A stretch of 64,000 nucleotides of DNA from JACCZX01 sp963729165 (GCA_963729165.1 CAVSMM010000003.1:1-64000); one strand, 5' to 3'. Shown: positions 19,697-29,523, counted from the stretch's first letter. The notes: generated from the sequence alone by a model not told the origin. Made by a program: numbers and translations.

Positions 19697-20908
19697 ATGC
19701 AGTTCGCCTTGAGCACTACCGAGGTCTTCCTGATCGCAATCGGGATCATCTTCACCGTCCCGTACCTGATCTGGCGCGTGGGCAACACCGATTACTACGC
19801 TCCGCTTGTAGTCGTCCAGATCATTACGGGAATTCTTCTAGGGCCTGGAATTCTGGGGAAAGCCTTCCCGGATTACTACGCCTTTGTCTTCACACCCACG
19901 GTGGTGCAATCGCTGAACGGCATTGCGTGGTGGGCGGTGATGGTGTTTGTGTGGATCGCCGGTATCGAACTGGACTTGAAGAAGGCGTGGACTTATCGGC
20001 GCGAGAGTGCGGTTACTGCCGGCCTCGCTCTGGCGACACCGCTGTTGTTTGGCAGTGTGGTCGCAGCCGGCATGTTGATGTACGCCGGATGGATCGGCCC
20101 GAAGGCGCTGACCTGGCAATTCGTTCTTGGAGTCGGCATGGCGTGCGCTGTCACCGCGCTTCCGATCCTGATTCTCCTGATGGAGAAGCTGGAGATCCTG
20201 CGCGAACCGATCGGCCAGCGCATCTTGCGCTACGCAAGCCTGGATGACGTCGCGATCTGGGGCGTGCTGGCGCTGATCCTGATGGACTGGCAGCGTGTGG
20301 GCAAGCAGGCGATGTTTCTGTTCGCTTTCGCCGCGTGCAGCTATGGGTTCCGCAAGCTGATGGTGTGGTTGCCGGAGAGAGACCGTTGGTACGTCGGTCT
20401 GATCTGGCTCGCGCTATGCGGTTTCGGCGCCGATTGGTCGGGCCTGCATTACATGGTCGGCGCGTTCCTTGCGGGCGCGGTGATAGACGCGGATTGGTTC
20501 AACCAAAAACAAATGGATCAGCTCCGTCACAACGTACTGTTGGTGGTGATGCCGGTCTTTTTCCTGAGCACCGGCTTGAAAACCAATTGGAACGTCGGCG
20601 GCGAAGCGGTGTTTATCGCAGCAGCAGTGCTCTTGCTCGCGTCGGTGGCGGGCAAGCTTCTCGGCGTTCAGATCGCGGGCAAGGTCCTCAAGTGGCAGCC
20701 GGGAGAGGCGTCGATTATCGGTTGGCTGCTGCAGACCAAGGCGCTGATCATGATCATCTTTGTCACGATCCTGCTCGACAAGGAAATCATCACCAGTGAG
20801 ACGTTCACGGCATTGCTGCTAATGGCTGTCGCCAGCACGATGCTTACGGTGCCCGTGGTGGCTCCTAAACTGCAGCGTCTTAGGAGCATCGTTACGCAAG
20901 CAGCATGA
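19697..20908 (+). CDS. Kef/CPA2-type sodium or potassium/proton antiporter
   Basis: 403-residue integral membrane protein with 11-12 hydrophobic segments of the CPA2 (Na_H_Exchanger) fold. Segment GILLGPGILGKAFPDYY near residue 50 and the LDDVAIWGVLALIL segment near residue 190, carrying paired acidic residues, match the ion-binding region of this family. There is no TrkA-N domain, so it is a short form without the regulatory part of KefB/C. It starts 8 bases after fic and is very probably co-transcribed with it, an unusual pairing. The transported cation is not deducible. Confidence 0.8.
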   Translation: MQFALSTTEVFLIAIGIIFTVPYLIWRVGNTDYYAPLVVVQIITGILLGPGILGKAFPDYYAFVFTPTVVQSLNGIAWWAVMVFVWIAGIELDLKKAWTYRRESAVTAGLALATPLLFGSVVAAGMLMYAGWIGPKALTWQFVLGVGMACAVTALPILILLMEKLEILREPIGQRILRYASLDDVAIWGVLALILMDWQRVGKQAMFLFAFAACSYGFRKLMVWLPERDRWYVGLIWLALCGFGADWSGLHYMVGAFLAGAVIDADWFNQKQMDQLRHNVLLVVMPVFFLSTGLKTNWNVGGEAVFIAAAVLLLASVAGKLLGVQIAGKVLKWQPGEASIIGWLLQTKALIMIIFVTILLDKEIITSETFTALLLMAVASTMLTVPVVAPKLQRLRSIVTQAA

Positions 20909-21083
20909 ATGGCGCGACCGAAATGCCGAGCCGAGCGCGATCAACGAAGCCGTGACCGGAAATGCGCGAATCGCTCGGCTTTCGTGAGGCAATTCGCTGC
21001 TTTGAACGGTCGCTCCCGGACTGCGGGCTTACAAGCTTGTTTTTGACAGTTCGATCCCGGCGGATGCGCCGTAGTCTCGGGCA

Positions 21084-22871
21084 ATGCAAGACCATTCCGC
21101 GAGGTTTCGGGCGATCCAGGTACGTGCGGCCGCGTTGACGGCCAACGCATCCGGAAGTGCCGCGGGCGACATGCTGATCGAGCTCGACGCTTTGCAGCGC
21201 GAGCTCCGGTCTGCCGAGGCTCGCACCGATGCCTACGTTGCTGCGGTGTTTGCGGTCGTGGCCGGATTCAACGCACTTGGGCGCGCGCAGAAGATGGGGC
21301 CGCTGCTCGAACGCGCAATCGATATTTGCCGTGACCTCCCCGACCGCCGCCTGCTGCGGCGCGCGCTTTCACTGCATGGATACTTCACCGGCGACATCAT
21401 CAACGCGCCATCCGCTCTCGGCAGCTTGCAGGAAGCAGTCGAGCTCGCGCGCGAAATGGAAGATCCGGTCGCCGAGGTGTCGACCGTCGTCAACCTCGGT
21501 GTCGTGCTGACCAACATCGGCTGGGACGACAACGCACAGCGATGCTTTCAACTCGCGTGGGATGTCTATGAGCGCTGGCCGGAGGCCTTCGAAGGCGTCG
21601 ATGCGAGCGGAGCCCCTGCGGTGTTGATGGCCGCCGCGGCGGCCGCGAATACCGCGGCGATCTCTTCACAACTGAACGATGTCGAACGCGGGCTCGAGTT
21701 CAGCACGCGCGCGCGAGCACTTGCGCAAAGTCAAAGCGCCAACCCGCAGCACCGCACGGTTCAACTGCATTACGACAACATCCATTGCATTCTGCTGGCC
21801 AAGGCCGGACGCTTGAATGAGGCGAACGACGTTGCGAAGTCGATGTTCGCGACGGCCAAGGGTTCCGCCAACGTGCGATGGGAATATCTCGCGCTGCAGG
21901 CGGCGGGAACTGTCGAGGTGCGGCTCGGCAAGGTCGATGAAGGGCTTGAGCTGCTTCGGAAATCGCATCGGCGCGCAGCATCGATCTCAACGAGTATGGA
22001 AGTCCCGGCGCACCTGGTGCTGGCGGATGCATATCGCTATGTCGGACGCGGCGAAGAAGCGCTGCAGGTGATGCGCGATGTGTCGGTGCTTCTGAAGAAG
22101 ACGCAGCGGCTGCACTTCGATCGCGCCGATCCGCAGGCAAGCGAACCCGATGATCGAGAGTGGGAGAACACGCGGCCATTGGGATGGGAAGACACGATCA
22201 CGATCGATAGCAAGATGGTTGCGCTTGAGAACCTCGCAGCGGCCGCTGAAGCGAAGCAGGAGCCGAGCGGCGAGCACACGATTCGCGTCGGCGCCCTTTC
22301 ACGCTTGGTCGCCAATCAGCTGCCATGGGCGATTGCAATGCAGACGACGATCGAGCGGGCTGCGCGGCTGCATGATGTCGGTAAAGGCTCAGTTCCAGAA
22401 ACGCTGCTGCGCCAACGCGGTCCGCTCACGTGGCAGGAGAAAGAATTTCTGCACTCGCACGCGAAGTTTGGCGAGGAGCTGATACGCGAACAACTGGGGG
22501 AGCAGCGCGGTGCCGTTTTCGCGCACGTCGCACGCTCACACCACGAACGCTTCGATGGCAACGGAACTCCCGATGGCTTGTCGGGCCAGGACATCCCTCT
22601 CGAAGCGCGAATCGTGCATGCCGCTGACGCCTACGATTCGTTGACGCACGACCGGCCCTGGAGAAAAGCGCTGCCGCATGATGAAGTGCGCATTTATCTG
22701 TGCACCGAAAAGAGCGCGCAGTTCGACCCTGCTGTTGTCGATGCGTTGCTGCAAGTCACCAAAGACCTGCGTGCGACCGGCCGCAGCCTGGATGATCAAC
22801 TGGTCGAAAAAGCAGAGCCGTCCGAGTTCGTCACAGCCCGTCGCTCGCTGGGAAAACTGCTCTTGAACTAG
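21084..22871 (+). CDS. TPR-repeat protein with C-terminal HD-GYP-type phosphohydrolase domain
   Basis: 595 residues. The first 330 form TPR-like helical repeats with no membrane segment; a linker leads to an HD-GYP domain. His-Asp are at 430-431 (LHDVGKGSVPE) and the HHERFDGNGTPDGL block at 486-499. The block ALEARIVHAADAYDSLT-like segment (LEARIVHAADAYDSLT) completes the domain. In this family such domains cleave cyclic di-GMP. The GYP triad is replaced by GTP (Gly-Thr-Pro), and the sequence is otherwise complete for metal ligands. The TPR part probably senses a partner. The stop shares a CTAG with the convergent dehydrogenase. Confidence 0.85.
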   Translation: MQDHSARFRAIQVRAAALTANASGSAAGDMLIELDALQRELRSAEARTDAYVAAVFAVVAGFNALGRAQKMGPLLERAIDICRDLPDRRLLRRALSLHGYFTGDIINAPSALGSLQEAVELAREMEDPVAEVSTVVNLGVVLTNIGWDDNAQRCFQLAWDVYERWPEAFEGVDASGAPAVLMAAAAAANTAAISSQLNDVERGLEFSTRARALAQSQSANPQHRTVQLHYDNIHCILLAKAGRLNEANDVAKSMFATAKGSANVRWEYLALQAAGTVEVRLGKVDEGLELLRKSHRRAASISTSMEVPAHLVLADAYRYVGRGEEALQVMRDVSVLLKKTQRLHFDRADPQASEPDDREWENTRPLGWEDTITIDSKMVALENLAAAAEAKQEPSGEHTIRVGALSRLVANQLPWAIAMQTTIERAARLHDVGKGSVPETLLRQRGPLTWQEKEFLHSHAKFGEELIREQLGEQRGAVFAHVARSHHERFDGNGTPDGLSGQDIPLEARIVHAADAYDSLTHDRPWRKALPHDEVRIYLCTEKSAQFDPAVVDALLQVTKDLRATGRSLDDQLVEKAEPSEFVTARRSLGKLLLN

Positions 22872-23942
22872 TTCGATGCCGCGCCCGCGGTCTTCAACTT
22901 TTCCATATCTATAACGAAGCGGTACTTGACGTCGCTCTTCAGCATGCGCGCGTAAGCCGTCTCGATCTCGTCCATCCGAATATGTTCGATGTCGGAGACG
23001 ATGCCGTGTTCAGCGCAGAAATCGAGCATCTCCTGGGTTTCGCGAATGCCGCCTATCAACGAGCCGGCGAGCCGCCTGCGTTTCATGATGAGGTTGAACA
23101 CGCCCGGCGATGGGTGCGGGCTTGCGGGTGCGCCTACTAGCGTCATCGTGCCGTCCAGTTTCAGCAACACCAGAAAAGCGTCGAGGTCGTGCGGAACGGC
23201 CACCGTGTTGACGATGAAATCGAAGCTGCCGACATGCTTGCCCATCTCGTCGGCGTTCTTCGACACCACGACCTCTTTCGCGCCCAGGCGCAGCGCGTCT
23301 TCGCGTTTGTTGGCGGAGGTAGTGAACAGCACGACGTGCGCACCCATCGCGGCTGCAATCTTTACGCCCATGTGTCCGAGTCCGCCGAGGCCGACGATGC
23401 CGACCTTGTGCCCGGGCCCGACTTTCCACTCGCGCAGCGGTGAGTACGTCGTGATACCGGCGCACAGCAGCGGCGCCACCGCGGCCAGATCAGCCTCGGG
23501 ATGCGTGATGCGAAGCACGAACGATTCGCGCACAACGATGCAATTGGAGTAGCCGCCGTAGGTGTTGGCTCCCGTGCCCTGCTCGGGTCCGTTGTAGGTA
23601 CCGGTAAAGCCGTTGTCGCAGTACTGCTCGAGGCCATCTGCGCAGGGCGCGCAACGCTGGCAACTGTCGACCAGGCAGCCGACGCCGACGAGGTCGCCGA
23701 CGCGAAACTGTCGACACTCGATCGCCCACTTTCGTAACGCGGCCGACGATTTCGTGGCCCGGGACCGAGGGGTAACGGGTGTTGCGCCACTCATTGCGTG
23801 CCGTGTGCAAGTCCGAATGGCAAACGCCGCAATAGAGAATGTCCAACGCGACATCCTGCGCGCCTGGTTCGCGACGCTGGAAAGAAAACGGCCCCAGCGG
23901 CGTGCTGGGGGACATCGCGGCGTAGCCGTGTGCTTGAGGCAT
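22868..23942 (-). CDS. Zinc-dependent alcohol dehydrogenase, YahK/CAD-like (one frameshift)
   Basis: NADP-type aldehyde reductase/alcohol dehydrogenase of about 355 residues. The start at 23942 gives MPQAHGYAAMS, with the catalytic zinc motif YCGVCHSDLH and GHE. A shift near 23735 leads to the structural-zinc region (CQRCAPCADGLEQYC) and the Rossmann motif GIVGLGGLGHMGVKIAAAMG. It ends AGAASN at 22868. It lies 35 bases after the FAD oxidoreductase on the same strand and probably belongs to the tctC operon. The substrate is unknown; YahK-like enzymes reduce broad aldehydes. Confidence 0.88.
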
Positions 23943-23977
23943 CGCGAACCTTATGACGGAGGGGAAAGATCTATCCG

Positions 23978-25369
23978 CTAAATCACCTCTTCGGCATGCA
24001 GCGGCATTTTTAACTTACGCAGCGCATCTTGCACCTTCTTGACGGGCACATCGCGTACGGAAGTTCCTTCTTCGATCGCCACTGCCGCCGCGACTCCCGC
24101 CGCTTGCCCGGTGGCCATGCAAGCAGGCATGTTGCGCGAGCGTGCATGAGCAACGTGATCGGCCGAGATGCAGCGGCCGGCGACAAGCAAACCTTCGACG
24201 CCCTGCGGCACCAGACAGCGATACGGAATCTCGTACGGAGGTAGCGACTGAAAGTCGACGTCGCCGCCCTTCGGATCGTGAATGTCCAACGCTGACGCAT
24301 CAGCCGCGATGGAATCGTCGAAATGATGGCCGCCGAGCGAATCGGGGCCTGTCAACGTGTACTGGCCAACGATGTGACGCGTTTCCCGCACGCCGAGAAT
24401 CGGAGAGACCTGACCGATGCGCGCTTTCTCAAACCCGGGGATTGTTTCGCGCAGGCAGCGCGCCACACCCTCGATCTGGCGATAGCACTCGACGATCGCG
24501 GCCGTGAACTCTTTCGGCGAGAAAACGTTGACGCCGAGCACACGGGTGCCGTTGACGTACATCAGTCCGCCCGCGGTCTTCAGCGTGATGTTGTCGCGCT
24601 GAAGCTTTACGCCGGTGTCCTTCTGCCACTTCTGCAGCGTTTTGTTGAAGCCGGTCAGCCACAGGTTGTAGTCGAGCCCCTCGTCGGTCTGCGGAATCGC
24701 GCGCGCCGGAATATCGTCGGACGTCTTGGCCCATTCGGCCAGCCGCTTGATATCGACGTTCGACATCGTGAAGTACATCGACACCGGCTGCATCACGTTC
24801 TTGTCGGCGTCTCCTGAGCCCATCACGAAGGGCACGTTCGCCTTGAATGCCATGTCGGCGTCGGCCGAGCAGTCGATCACCACTTTGGCGCCAACGAACT
24901 GACGGCCGCCCTTGTTCTCGATAACAACTCCGGTGACCTTGCCGTTTTCGACCACGGGATTGGAAACAAACGTCTCGAACAGAATCTGCACGCCCGACTC
25001 GACACACAGGCGCGTCAGCAGCATCTTCATCATCTCAGGGTCGGTGGGCGAAGCAATCTTCACGTCGCCCGTTTTCGTCATCGCCATGTAGTCGTCGCCC
25101 GCGCCGCCCGCGCTTCGCGCGAGATTCCAGATTTCCAATGGCAGTCCGCCAACCAGCGCACCCGAGGGTTTGGTGTTCAGGCCAAGCGTCAGGACTCCGC
25201 CGAGCGAGCCGAAGCGTTCGATCATCACGACACTCTTGCCGCGCCGCGCCGCTGAGATAGCAGCCAGCGGTCCGGTGGTGCCTCCGCCCACTACGACGAC
25301 GTCGACATCCATCAGCACCGGTATCTGGCGCGCAGGCTCGGTGATCGTTCTCGTTACGTTCGTATCCAT
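23978..25369 (-). CDS. FAD-dependent oxidoreductase (FAD_oxidored family)
   Basis: 463 residues, start MDTNVTRTITEPARQ at 25369. The dinucleotide-binding motif VDVVVVGGGTTGPLAAISAARRG lies near residues 22-44 and is followed by MIERFGSLGGVLTLGLN, the GG-containing FAD motif of the PF12831 group. A C-terminal FAD block (VEGLLVAGRCISADHVAHARSR) is present. The frame runs upstream into tctC only because tctC is frameshifted there, so the longer fusion is not real. It begins 2 bases after the tctC stop. Its substrate may be the acid bound by TctC, which is inference from adjacency. Confidence 0.85.
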   Translation of the reverse strand: MDTNVTRTITEPARQIPVLMDVDVVVVGGGTTGPLAAISAARRGKSVVMIERFGSLGGVLTLGLNTKPSGALVGGLPLEIWNLARSAGGAGDDYMAMTKTGDVKIASPTDPEMMKMLLTRLCVESGVQILFETFVSNPVVENGKVTGVVIENKGGRQFVGAKVVIDCSADADMAFKANVPFVMGSGDADKNVMQPVSMYFTMSNVDIKRLAEWAKTSDDIPARAIPQTDEGLDYNLWLTGFNKTLQKWQKDTGVKLQRDNITLKTAGGLMYVNGTRVLGVNVFSPKEFTAAIVECYRQIEGVARCLRETIPGFEKARIGQVSPILGVRETRHIVGQYTLTGPDSLGGHHFDDSIAADASALDIHDPKGGDVDFQSLPPYEIPYRCLVPQGVEGLLVAGRCISADHVAHARSRNMPACMATGQAAGVAAAVAIEEGTSVRDVPVKKVQDALRKLKMPLHAEEVI

Positions 25370-25371
25370 GA

Positions 25372-26351
25372 TTAGTCGCCTTTCGCGCCGGAGTCTTTGA
25401 CCGCCTGCGCCCATTTCGCGATCTCGCTTTTGTTCCACGCGGCAAACTGCTCCTGGGTGTTGCCAACCACCACGGCGCCGCTTTGGCCAAGACGCTCTTT
25501 GATTTCTGGCGTGCGCAGCACTGCTACCAGGTCGGTGTAGATCTTGTCGACGATCTCCTTCGGCGTACCTGCCGGGAACCAGCGCGCCGATCCACGACAC
25601 TGCTTCGAAGCCGGGGACGCCTGCCTCAGCGACTGTCGGCACGTCAGGCAGCGAAGGCGAACGCGTTGCGCTTGTCACAGCGATCGGCCGCAACGCGCCG
25701 GACTTGATGTGCGGCATCACCGCGACAATGTTGTCGAACATCAACTGAACGCGCCCGGCCATCAGATCCGTGTAGGCCGCTGGCGTTCCTTTGTATGCCA
25801 CGTGCGCCATGTCGGTGCCGGTGTTCTTCTTGAACATCTCGCCGGCCAGATGGTTGGAAGTTCCTACCCCGCCGGAACCGAAGTTGATCGCGCCGGGGTT
25901 GGCCTTCGCGTACGCGATCAGTTCTTTCACGCTTTTCGCCGGCACGTTGTTGTTGGCGACTAGCACCAGCGGCGTCGTTGCAACCAGCGTGATCGGCGTG
26001 AAATCTTTTAGATAGTCATAGTTCAGCTTCGAGTAATACGAAGCGCTGATCGCGTTGGCGACGGTGCCGAAGAAGATCGTGTAACCATCGGCGGGCTGCT
26101 TGGCAGCGATCTCGCTTCCGAGGTTGCCGCCCGCGCCCGGCCGGTTGTCGATGACGACGGGTTGCCCCCACTTGGCAGAGAGTTTCTCGCCGACTGCGCG
26201 CGCAATGACGTCGGTGGCGCTTGCTGCGGGGAAACCGAAAATGATTTTGACCGGCTTGGTGGGGTAGGGGTCCGCCGCATTTGCGTTGCCTGCGACTATC
26301 AGCGCCGCAATTGCATAGTGAAACGCTCGCGAGCGTAGATTTGAATTTCAT
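25372..26351 (-). CDS. TctC-type tripartite tricarboxylate transporter receptor (two frameshifts)
   Basis: Periplasmic binding receptor of the TctC/Bug family, about 325 residues. After a shift near 26290 the mature protein reads DPYPTKPVKIIFGFPAASATD, a Bug signature, then GQPVVIDNRPGAGGNLG, MAHVAYKGTPAAYTDLMAG and LRPIAVTSATRSPSLPDVPT. A second shift near 25605 precedes the tail ending KDSGAKGD with TAA 25374-25372. No TctA or TctB is nearby, as usual for the many orphan Bug receptors of Burkholderiales. It is the first gene of an operon with the oxidoreductase and is divergent from a GntR regulator. Confidence 0.87.
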
Positions 26352-26412
26352 GTGTTCTCCTTGGGAAGGGGCCGCGCTATAACGGTGACGGCTCAGGTGC
26401 TATGGTACTACA

Positions 26413-26426
26413 ATACTATATAGTAT
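26413..26426. promoter_or_regulatory. 14-bp perfect palindrome, probable GntR operator
   Basis: ATACTATATAGTAT at 26413-26426 is fully self-complementary and very AT-rich. It lies in the 107-base gap between the divergent tctC (start 26351) and GntR (start 26459) genes. Position and symmetry fit an operator, or a core promoter, read by the adjacent regulator. The binding partner is inferred from adjacency only. Confidence 0.5.
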
Positions 26427-26458
26427 AGTCAAGGCGTCTCTCGTAGGATCGAAGACAC

Positions 26459-27205
26459 GTGGACTTCGTTAGTAAATTTGCCGCTCCCACCCTGGCGGGG
26501 CTGCCCAAGTACGCGCAGCTGCGCGAGATGCTGCTTGCTGCGATCACCTCGGGTCACTGGAAGCCCGGCGACAAGATGCCGACCGAGGTCGAGCTCGCTC
26601 GTTCGACCCCCTACAGCCTGGGGACGGTGCAAAAAGCCCTCCGCGCGCTGGTCGACGAGGGGTTTGTCACGCGCTCGCAAGGCAGCGGGACGTTCGTCAC
26701 CGAGCCACGCCAGCCAATCGACGCACCGCTGCACCTGCGCTTTCTGGGCGGCGCCGGCGAGCCACAGTTCCTGCCGCTGTTTCCGAAAGTGCTTTCCCGC
26801 AGGCGCATCTCGGAGCGTGGTTCGTGGTCGGACTGGCTACAACAGAAGGACGGCGACATCATCTGCATCGACCGCAAACTGAGCGTGAACGGGGAGTTCA
26901 CGCTCTTCAACCGCTTTTACTTCAATGCCAGCAGCTTTCCGGAGATCGCAAAAAAACCGCTGTCGGCGCTTGACGGCGCGAACCTGAAACAACTCCTGGG
27001 CAGCTCGTTCAACACGCCGATCGCGAATGTGCAGCAGAGAATCTCGTTGGTGAAATTCACGCCGGAGATTTGCAAAACGACAGGCGTGAGGGCCGGGACA
27101 ACTGGAATGTTGCTTGAGAGCGCCGCTAGCGCGGGCCGTGGCATGCCGATCTACTTTTTGGAATCGTTTATTCCACCCAATCGGCGAAAACTGGACATCA
27201 GCTAG
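26459..27205 (+). CDS. GntR/HutC-family transcriptional regulator
   Basis: 248 residues with a GTG start at 26459. The N-terminal winged helix (YAQLREMLLAAITSG, GDKMPTEVELAR, GTVQKALRALVDEGFVTRSQGSGTFV) is typical GntR. It is followed by a UTRA-like ligand-binding domain (QRISLVKFTPEICKTTGV to the end). The protein stops shortly after YFLESFIPPNRRKLDIS, slightly before some relatives. It is divergent from tctC across a palindrome, so it most likely regulates the tctC-oxidoreductase-dehydrogenase operon in response to the transported compound. Confidence 0.87.
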   Translation: MDFVSKFAAPTLAGLPKYAQLREMLLAAITSGHWKPGDKMPTEVELARSTPYSLGTVQKALRALVDEGFVTRSQGSGTFVTEPRQPIDAPLHLRFLGGAGEPQFLPLFPKVLSRRRISERGSWSDWLQQKDGDIICIDRKLSVNGEFTLFNRFYFNASSFPEIAKKPLSALDGANLKQLLGSSFNTPIANVQQRISLVKFTPEICKTTGVRAGTTGMLLESAASAGRGMPIYFLESFIPPNRRKLDIS

Positions 27206-27296
27206 GCAACCGCCGGAACCGTTGGCAGCAGCTGCAAACCTGTGCGGTCTGCGCGCGTGCTTATGCTGCGTGCTGCACTGACTCTGGAGATGAGCG

Positions 27297-28217
27297 ATGC
27301 GCATTGCGGTGATGGGTTCGGGCGGACTCGGCGGTTACTTCGGCGCGCGCTTGTGCAACGGTGGCGCCGATGTTCACTTCATTGCCCGTGGCAAGCATCT
27401 TCAGGCGATGCGCAGCGACGGCCTGCGTGTGGAAGGTCCGGAACCGATTCACATCCCTCGCGTTAACGCGACCGATGATCCGGCCGAGGTCGGGGTCGTC
27501 GACCTCGTGATGTTTTGCGTCAAGCTGTGGGACACCGAGACGGCGCTGCAGCAGATTCGCCCTTTGATCGGCACCGATACCGCGATCATCTCGTTTCAGA
27601 ACGGCGTGCTTAAAGACCAATACCTAACGGCCGCGTATGGCGAAGCGGCGATCATGGGCGGTGTGGGTTACGTCGCGACGACCATCGACAGGCCAGGCGT
27701 GATTCGCCAGACCGGACCGATGCAGCGGCTTTTGTTCGGCGAGTTCGATGGATCTCAATCAGCGCGCGGGCAGGCGTTGCTCGCGGCCTGTCTTGCCGGC
27801 GGAGTCAATGCGGAGCTCTCCGAAAATGTCGTGCGCGAAATTTGGCAAAAATATGTTTTCTTGGTCGGCTTGTCGGGAACGACAGCGACGATTCGCAAGC
27901 CGATCGGTCCGATCCGCGAAAATCCGCAGACGCGCGCCTTCTTGCTCGACGTTATGCGCGAGGTAGTCGCGGTGGGTCGCGCGCGCGGCGTTGACCTTGC
28001 TGAAGACTATGCCGACGTGCGACTTCAGCTGGCAGACGATGTGGCCTATGACATGACGTCGTCGATGTACCACGATCTTGAGCGCGGCAATCCGCTCGAG
28101 GTGCGCTGGCTGGCAGGCGGTGTGGTCGAGCTCGGACAGCGTGCCGGCGTGCCTACACCGCTGAACCGTGCTATCGCTTCCATCCTCGCACTGCATGCTG
28201 ACGGGAAAGCGGTGTGA
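27297..28217 (+). CDS. 2-dehydropantoate 2-reductase family protein
   Basis: 306 residues. Ketopantoate reductase fold: N-terminal Rossmann motif MRIAVMGSGGLGGYFGARL, then CVKLWDTE and ISFQNGVLKDQYL with the conserved Asn-Gly, and C-terminal ApbA_C helices with SSMYHDLERGNPLEVRWLAGGVV. Key residues of the family (Lys near 80, Asn-Gly, the Ser-rich C-terminal motif and Glu) are present. It could act in pantothenate synthesis. However, Burkholderiales carry several paralogues acting on other 2-keto acids, and no pan genes are nearby. A ribosome site (GGAG) precedes the ATG. Confidence 0.88.
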   Translation: MRIAVMGSGGLGGYFGARLCNGGADVHFIARGKHLQAMRSDGLRVEGPEPIHIPRVNATDDPAEVGVVDLVMFCVKLWDTETALQQIRPLIGTDTAIISFQNGVLKDQYLTAAYGEAAIMGGVGYVATTIDRPGVIRQTGPMQRLLFGEFDGSQSARGQALLAACLAGGVNAELSENVVREIWQKYVFLVGLSGTTATIRKPIGPIRENPQTRAFLLDVMREVVAVGRARGVDLAEDYADVRLQLADDVAYDMTSSMYHDLERGNPLEVRWLAGGVVELGQRAGVPTPLNRAIASILALHADGKAV

Positions 28218-28265
28218 ATGAGGACCGCGACTGCGGTGCGCGAAACACTGAATCAGCGGAGCGAC

Positions 28266-29408
28266 TTACGGCTGCGCCGACACCAATCGTAAGTGGGTGA
28301 TCTCCGACGGTGCGCCGAATCGTTTTGGCGGCCCCCAGTATCCAGTGCCACGACTTGTATAGACCCACAGGCTTTGCAGCCGATGTAATCCGGCAGTGAA
28401 CGGCTGCTGCAGTCGAACGAAGAAATTCCATGGCCAGAACTGGCCGCCGTGCGTGTGACCGGAAAGCTGCAGGTGAAATCCAGCCTTCAACGCGCCGGCC
28501 GCAGACCGCGGCTGATGTGCCAACAAAATTCGCACGACATCATCAGGCGCAGAGGCGACGGCGGCCGCGGCGTCGCTGCGGTGAGATTCATCGAAGTGGT
28601 GTCCGCTGTAATCGGTGACTCCGGCGATTACCAGTGAGTCATTGTTGTGCCGCAAGACGACGTGCTGATTGAGCAAGACGTTGATTCCCAGGCGGCGCAG
28701 CTCGGACACCCACGCCGTGACGCCGCTGTAATACTCATGATTGCCGGTAACGAAGTAGGTTCCATGGCGTGATGTCAGACCGCCCAGCGGTGCCACGTGC
28801 GCCCGAAGTTGGGCCACGCTGCCGTCGACCAGGTCTCCCGTGATGGCGACCATATCGGCCTGCAGCCGATTGACGGCACCGACAATGGACTGCAGATAGT
28901 CGCCTTTGATTGTCTGGCCAACGTGGATGTCGCTGATCTGCGCAATCGTGAAGCCATCCAACGACGCCGGCAGATTAACGATCGGCACATCGACTTCAAC
29001 CACGCGCGCAGTTCGGCGCGCATTGATGAGTCCCCAAAACGTCATTAGCGTTGCAGCTGCAGGAACGACCAGCGCACTCCAGATTTCGAATGTCGACGCC
29101 GACAACGACAAGCCGAGTTGGCTGCCGATCCAGATACTCGCGAGTGCAACATCGCGCAGCAGCGTCAGCACAAACAGGCTCGATAAAAAGCCCATCGCGA
29201 TGAACGCGGTCGCCATGACGATGTTGTGACGCCGGCTCTGCTGCAAACGTCGGCTGCGCCAATGATTGAAACCTGCCTGAAGGGAAACGGCGGAAACAAC
29301 GACAAGCAGGGCGACACCGACCTGCGCCCATCCTAAGTCACCCAGAGCGGGGATCAGCCGCCATGCGATGTACGCGTGTACAAAAAGGGAAAGGACGCTC
29401 AGCGGCAT
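28266..29408 (-). CDS. Membrane-anchored metallophosphoesterase (YkuE-like)
   Basis: 380 residues. The first 140 contain about four membrane segments. The cytoplasmic or periplasmic catalytic domain has the full calcineurin-like set: SDIHVGQ (DxH), GDLVDG (GDxxD), GNHEYY (GNHE), LAHQP and GHTHGGQ (GHxH). YkuE-type enzymes cleave phosphoester bonds in lipid-like substrates such as UDP-diacylglucosamine-related or phospholipid intermediates; the substrate here is unknown. Convergent with the preceding reductase gene; a short GC hairpin (ACCGC/GCGGT near 28225-28238) lies between them. Confidence 0.88.
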   Translation of the reverse strand: MPLSVLSLFVHAYIAWRLIPALGDLGWAQVGVALLVVVSAVSLQAGFNHWRSRRLQQSRRHNIVMATAFIAMGFLSSLFVLTLLRDVALASIWIGSQLGLSLSASTFEIWSALVVPAAATLMTFWGLINARRTARVVEVDVPIVNLPASLDGFTIAQISDIHVGQTIKGDYLQSIVGAVNRLQADMVAITGDLVDGSVAQLRAHVAPLGGLTSRHGTYFVTGNHEYYSGVTAWVSELRRLGINVLLNQHVVLRHNNDSLVIAGVTDYSGHHFDESHRSDAAAAVASAPDDVVRILLAHQPRSAAGALKAGFHLQLSGHTHGGQFWPWNFFVRLQQPFTAGLHRLQSLWVYTSRGTGYWGPPKRFGAPSEITHLRLVSAQP

Positions 29409-29523
29409 GTGCCCGGGTCACCACGAGGAAAGGGGGAGGCTGAGGCAGTATGTGGCGCCGCTCCTCGATTCTTCAACGCCTACTCAGGCGAACGATAGTG
29501 CCTGGTCGGTTGCGTGGTGCCGC

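Noticed and set aside
23978..25966. 662-codon TctC-FAD oxidoreductase fusion
   Set aside because: Caused by the tctC frameshift near 25605; the oxidoreductase has its own start at 25369.
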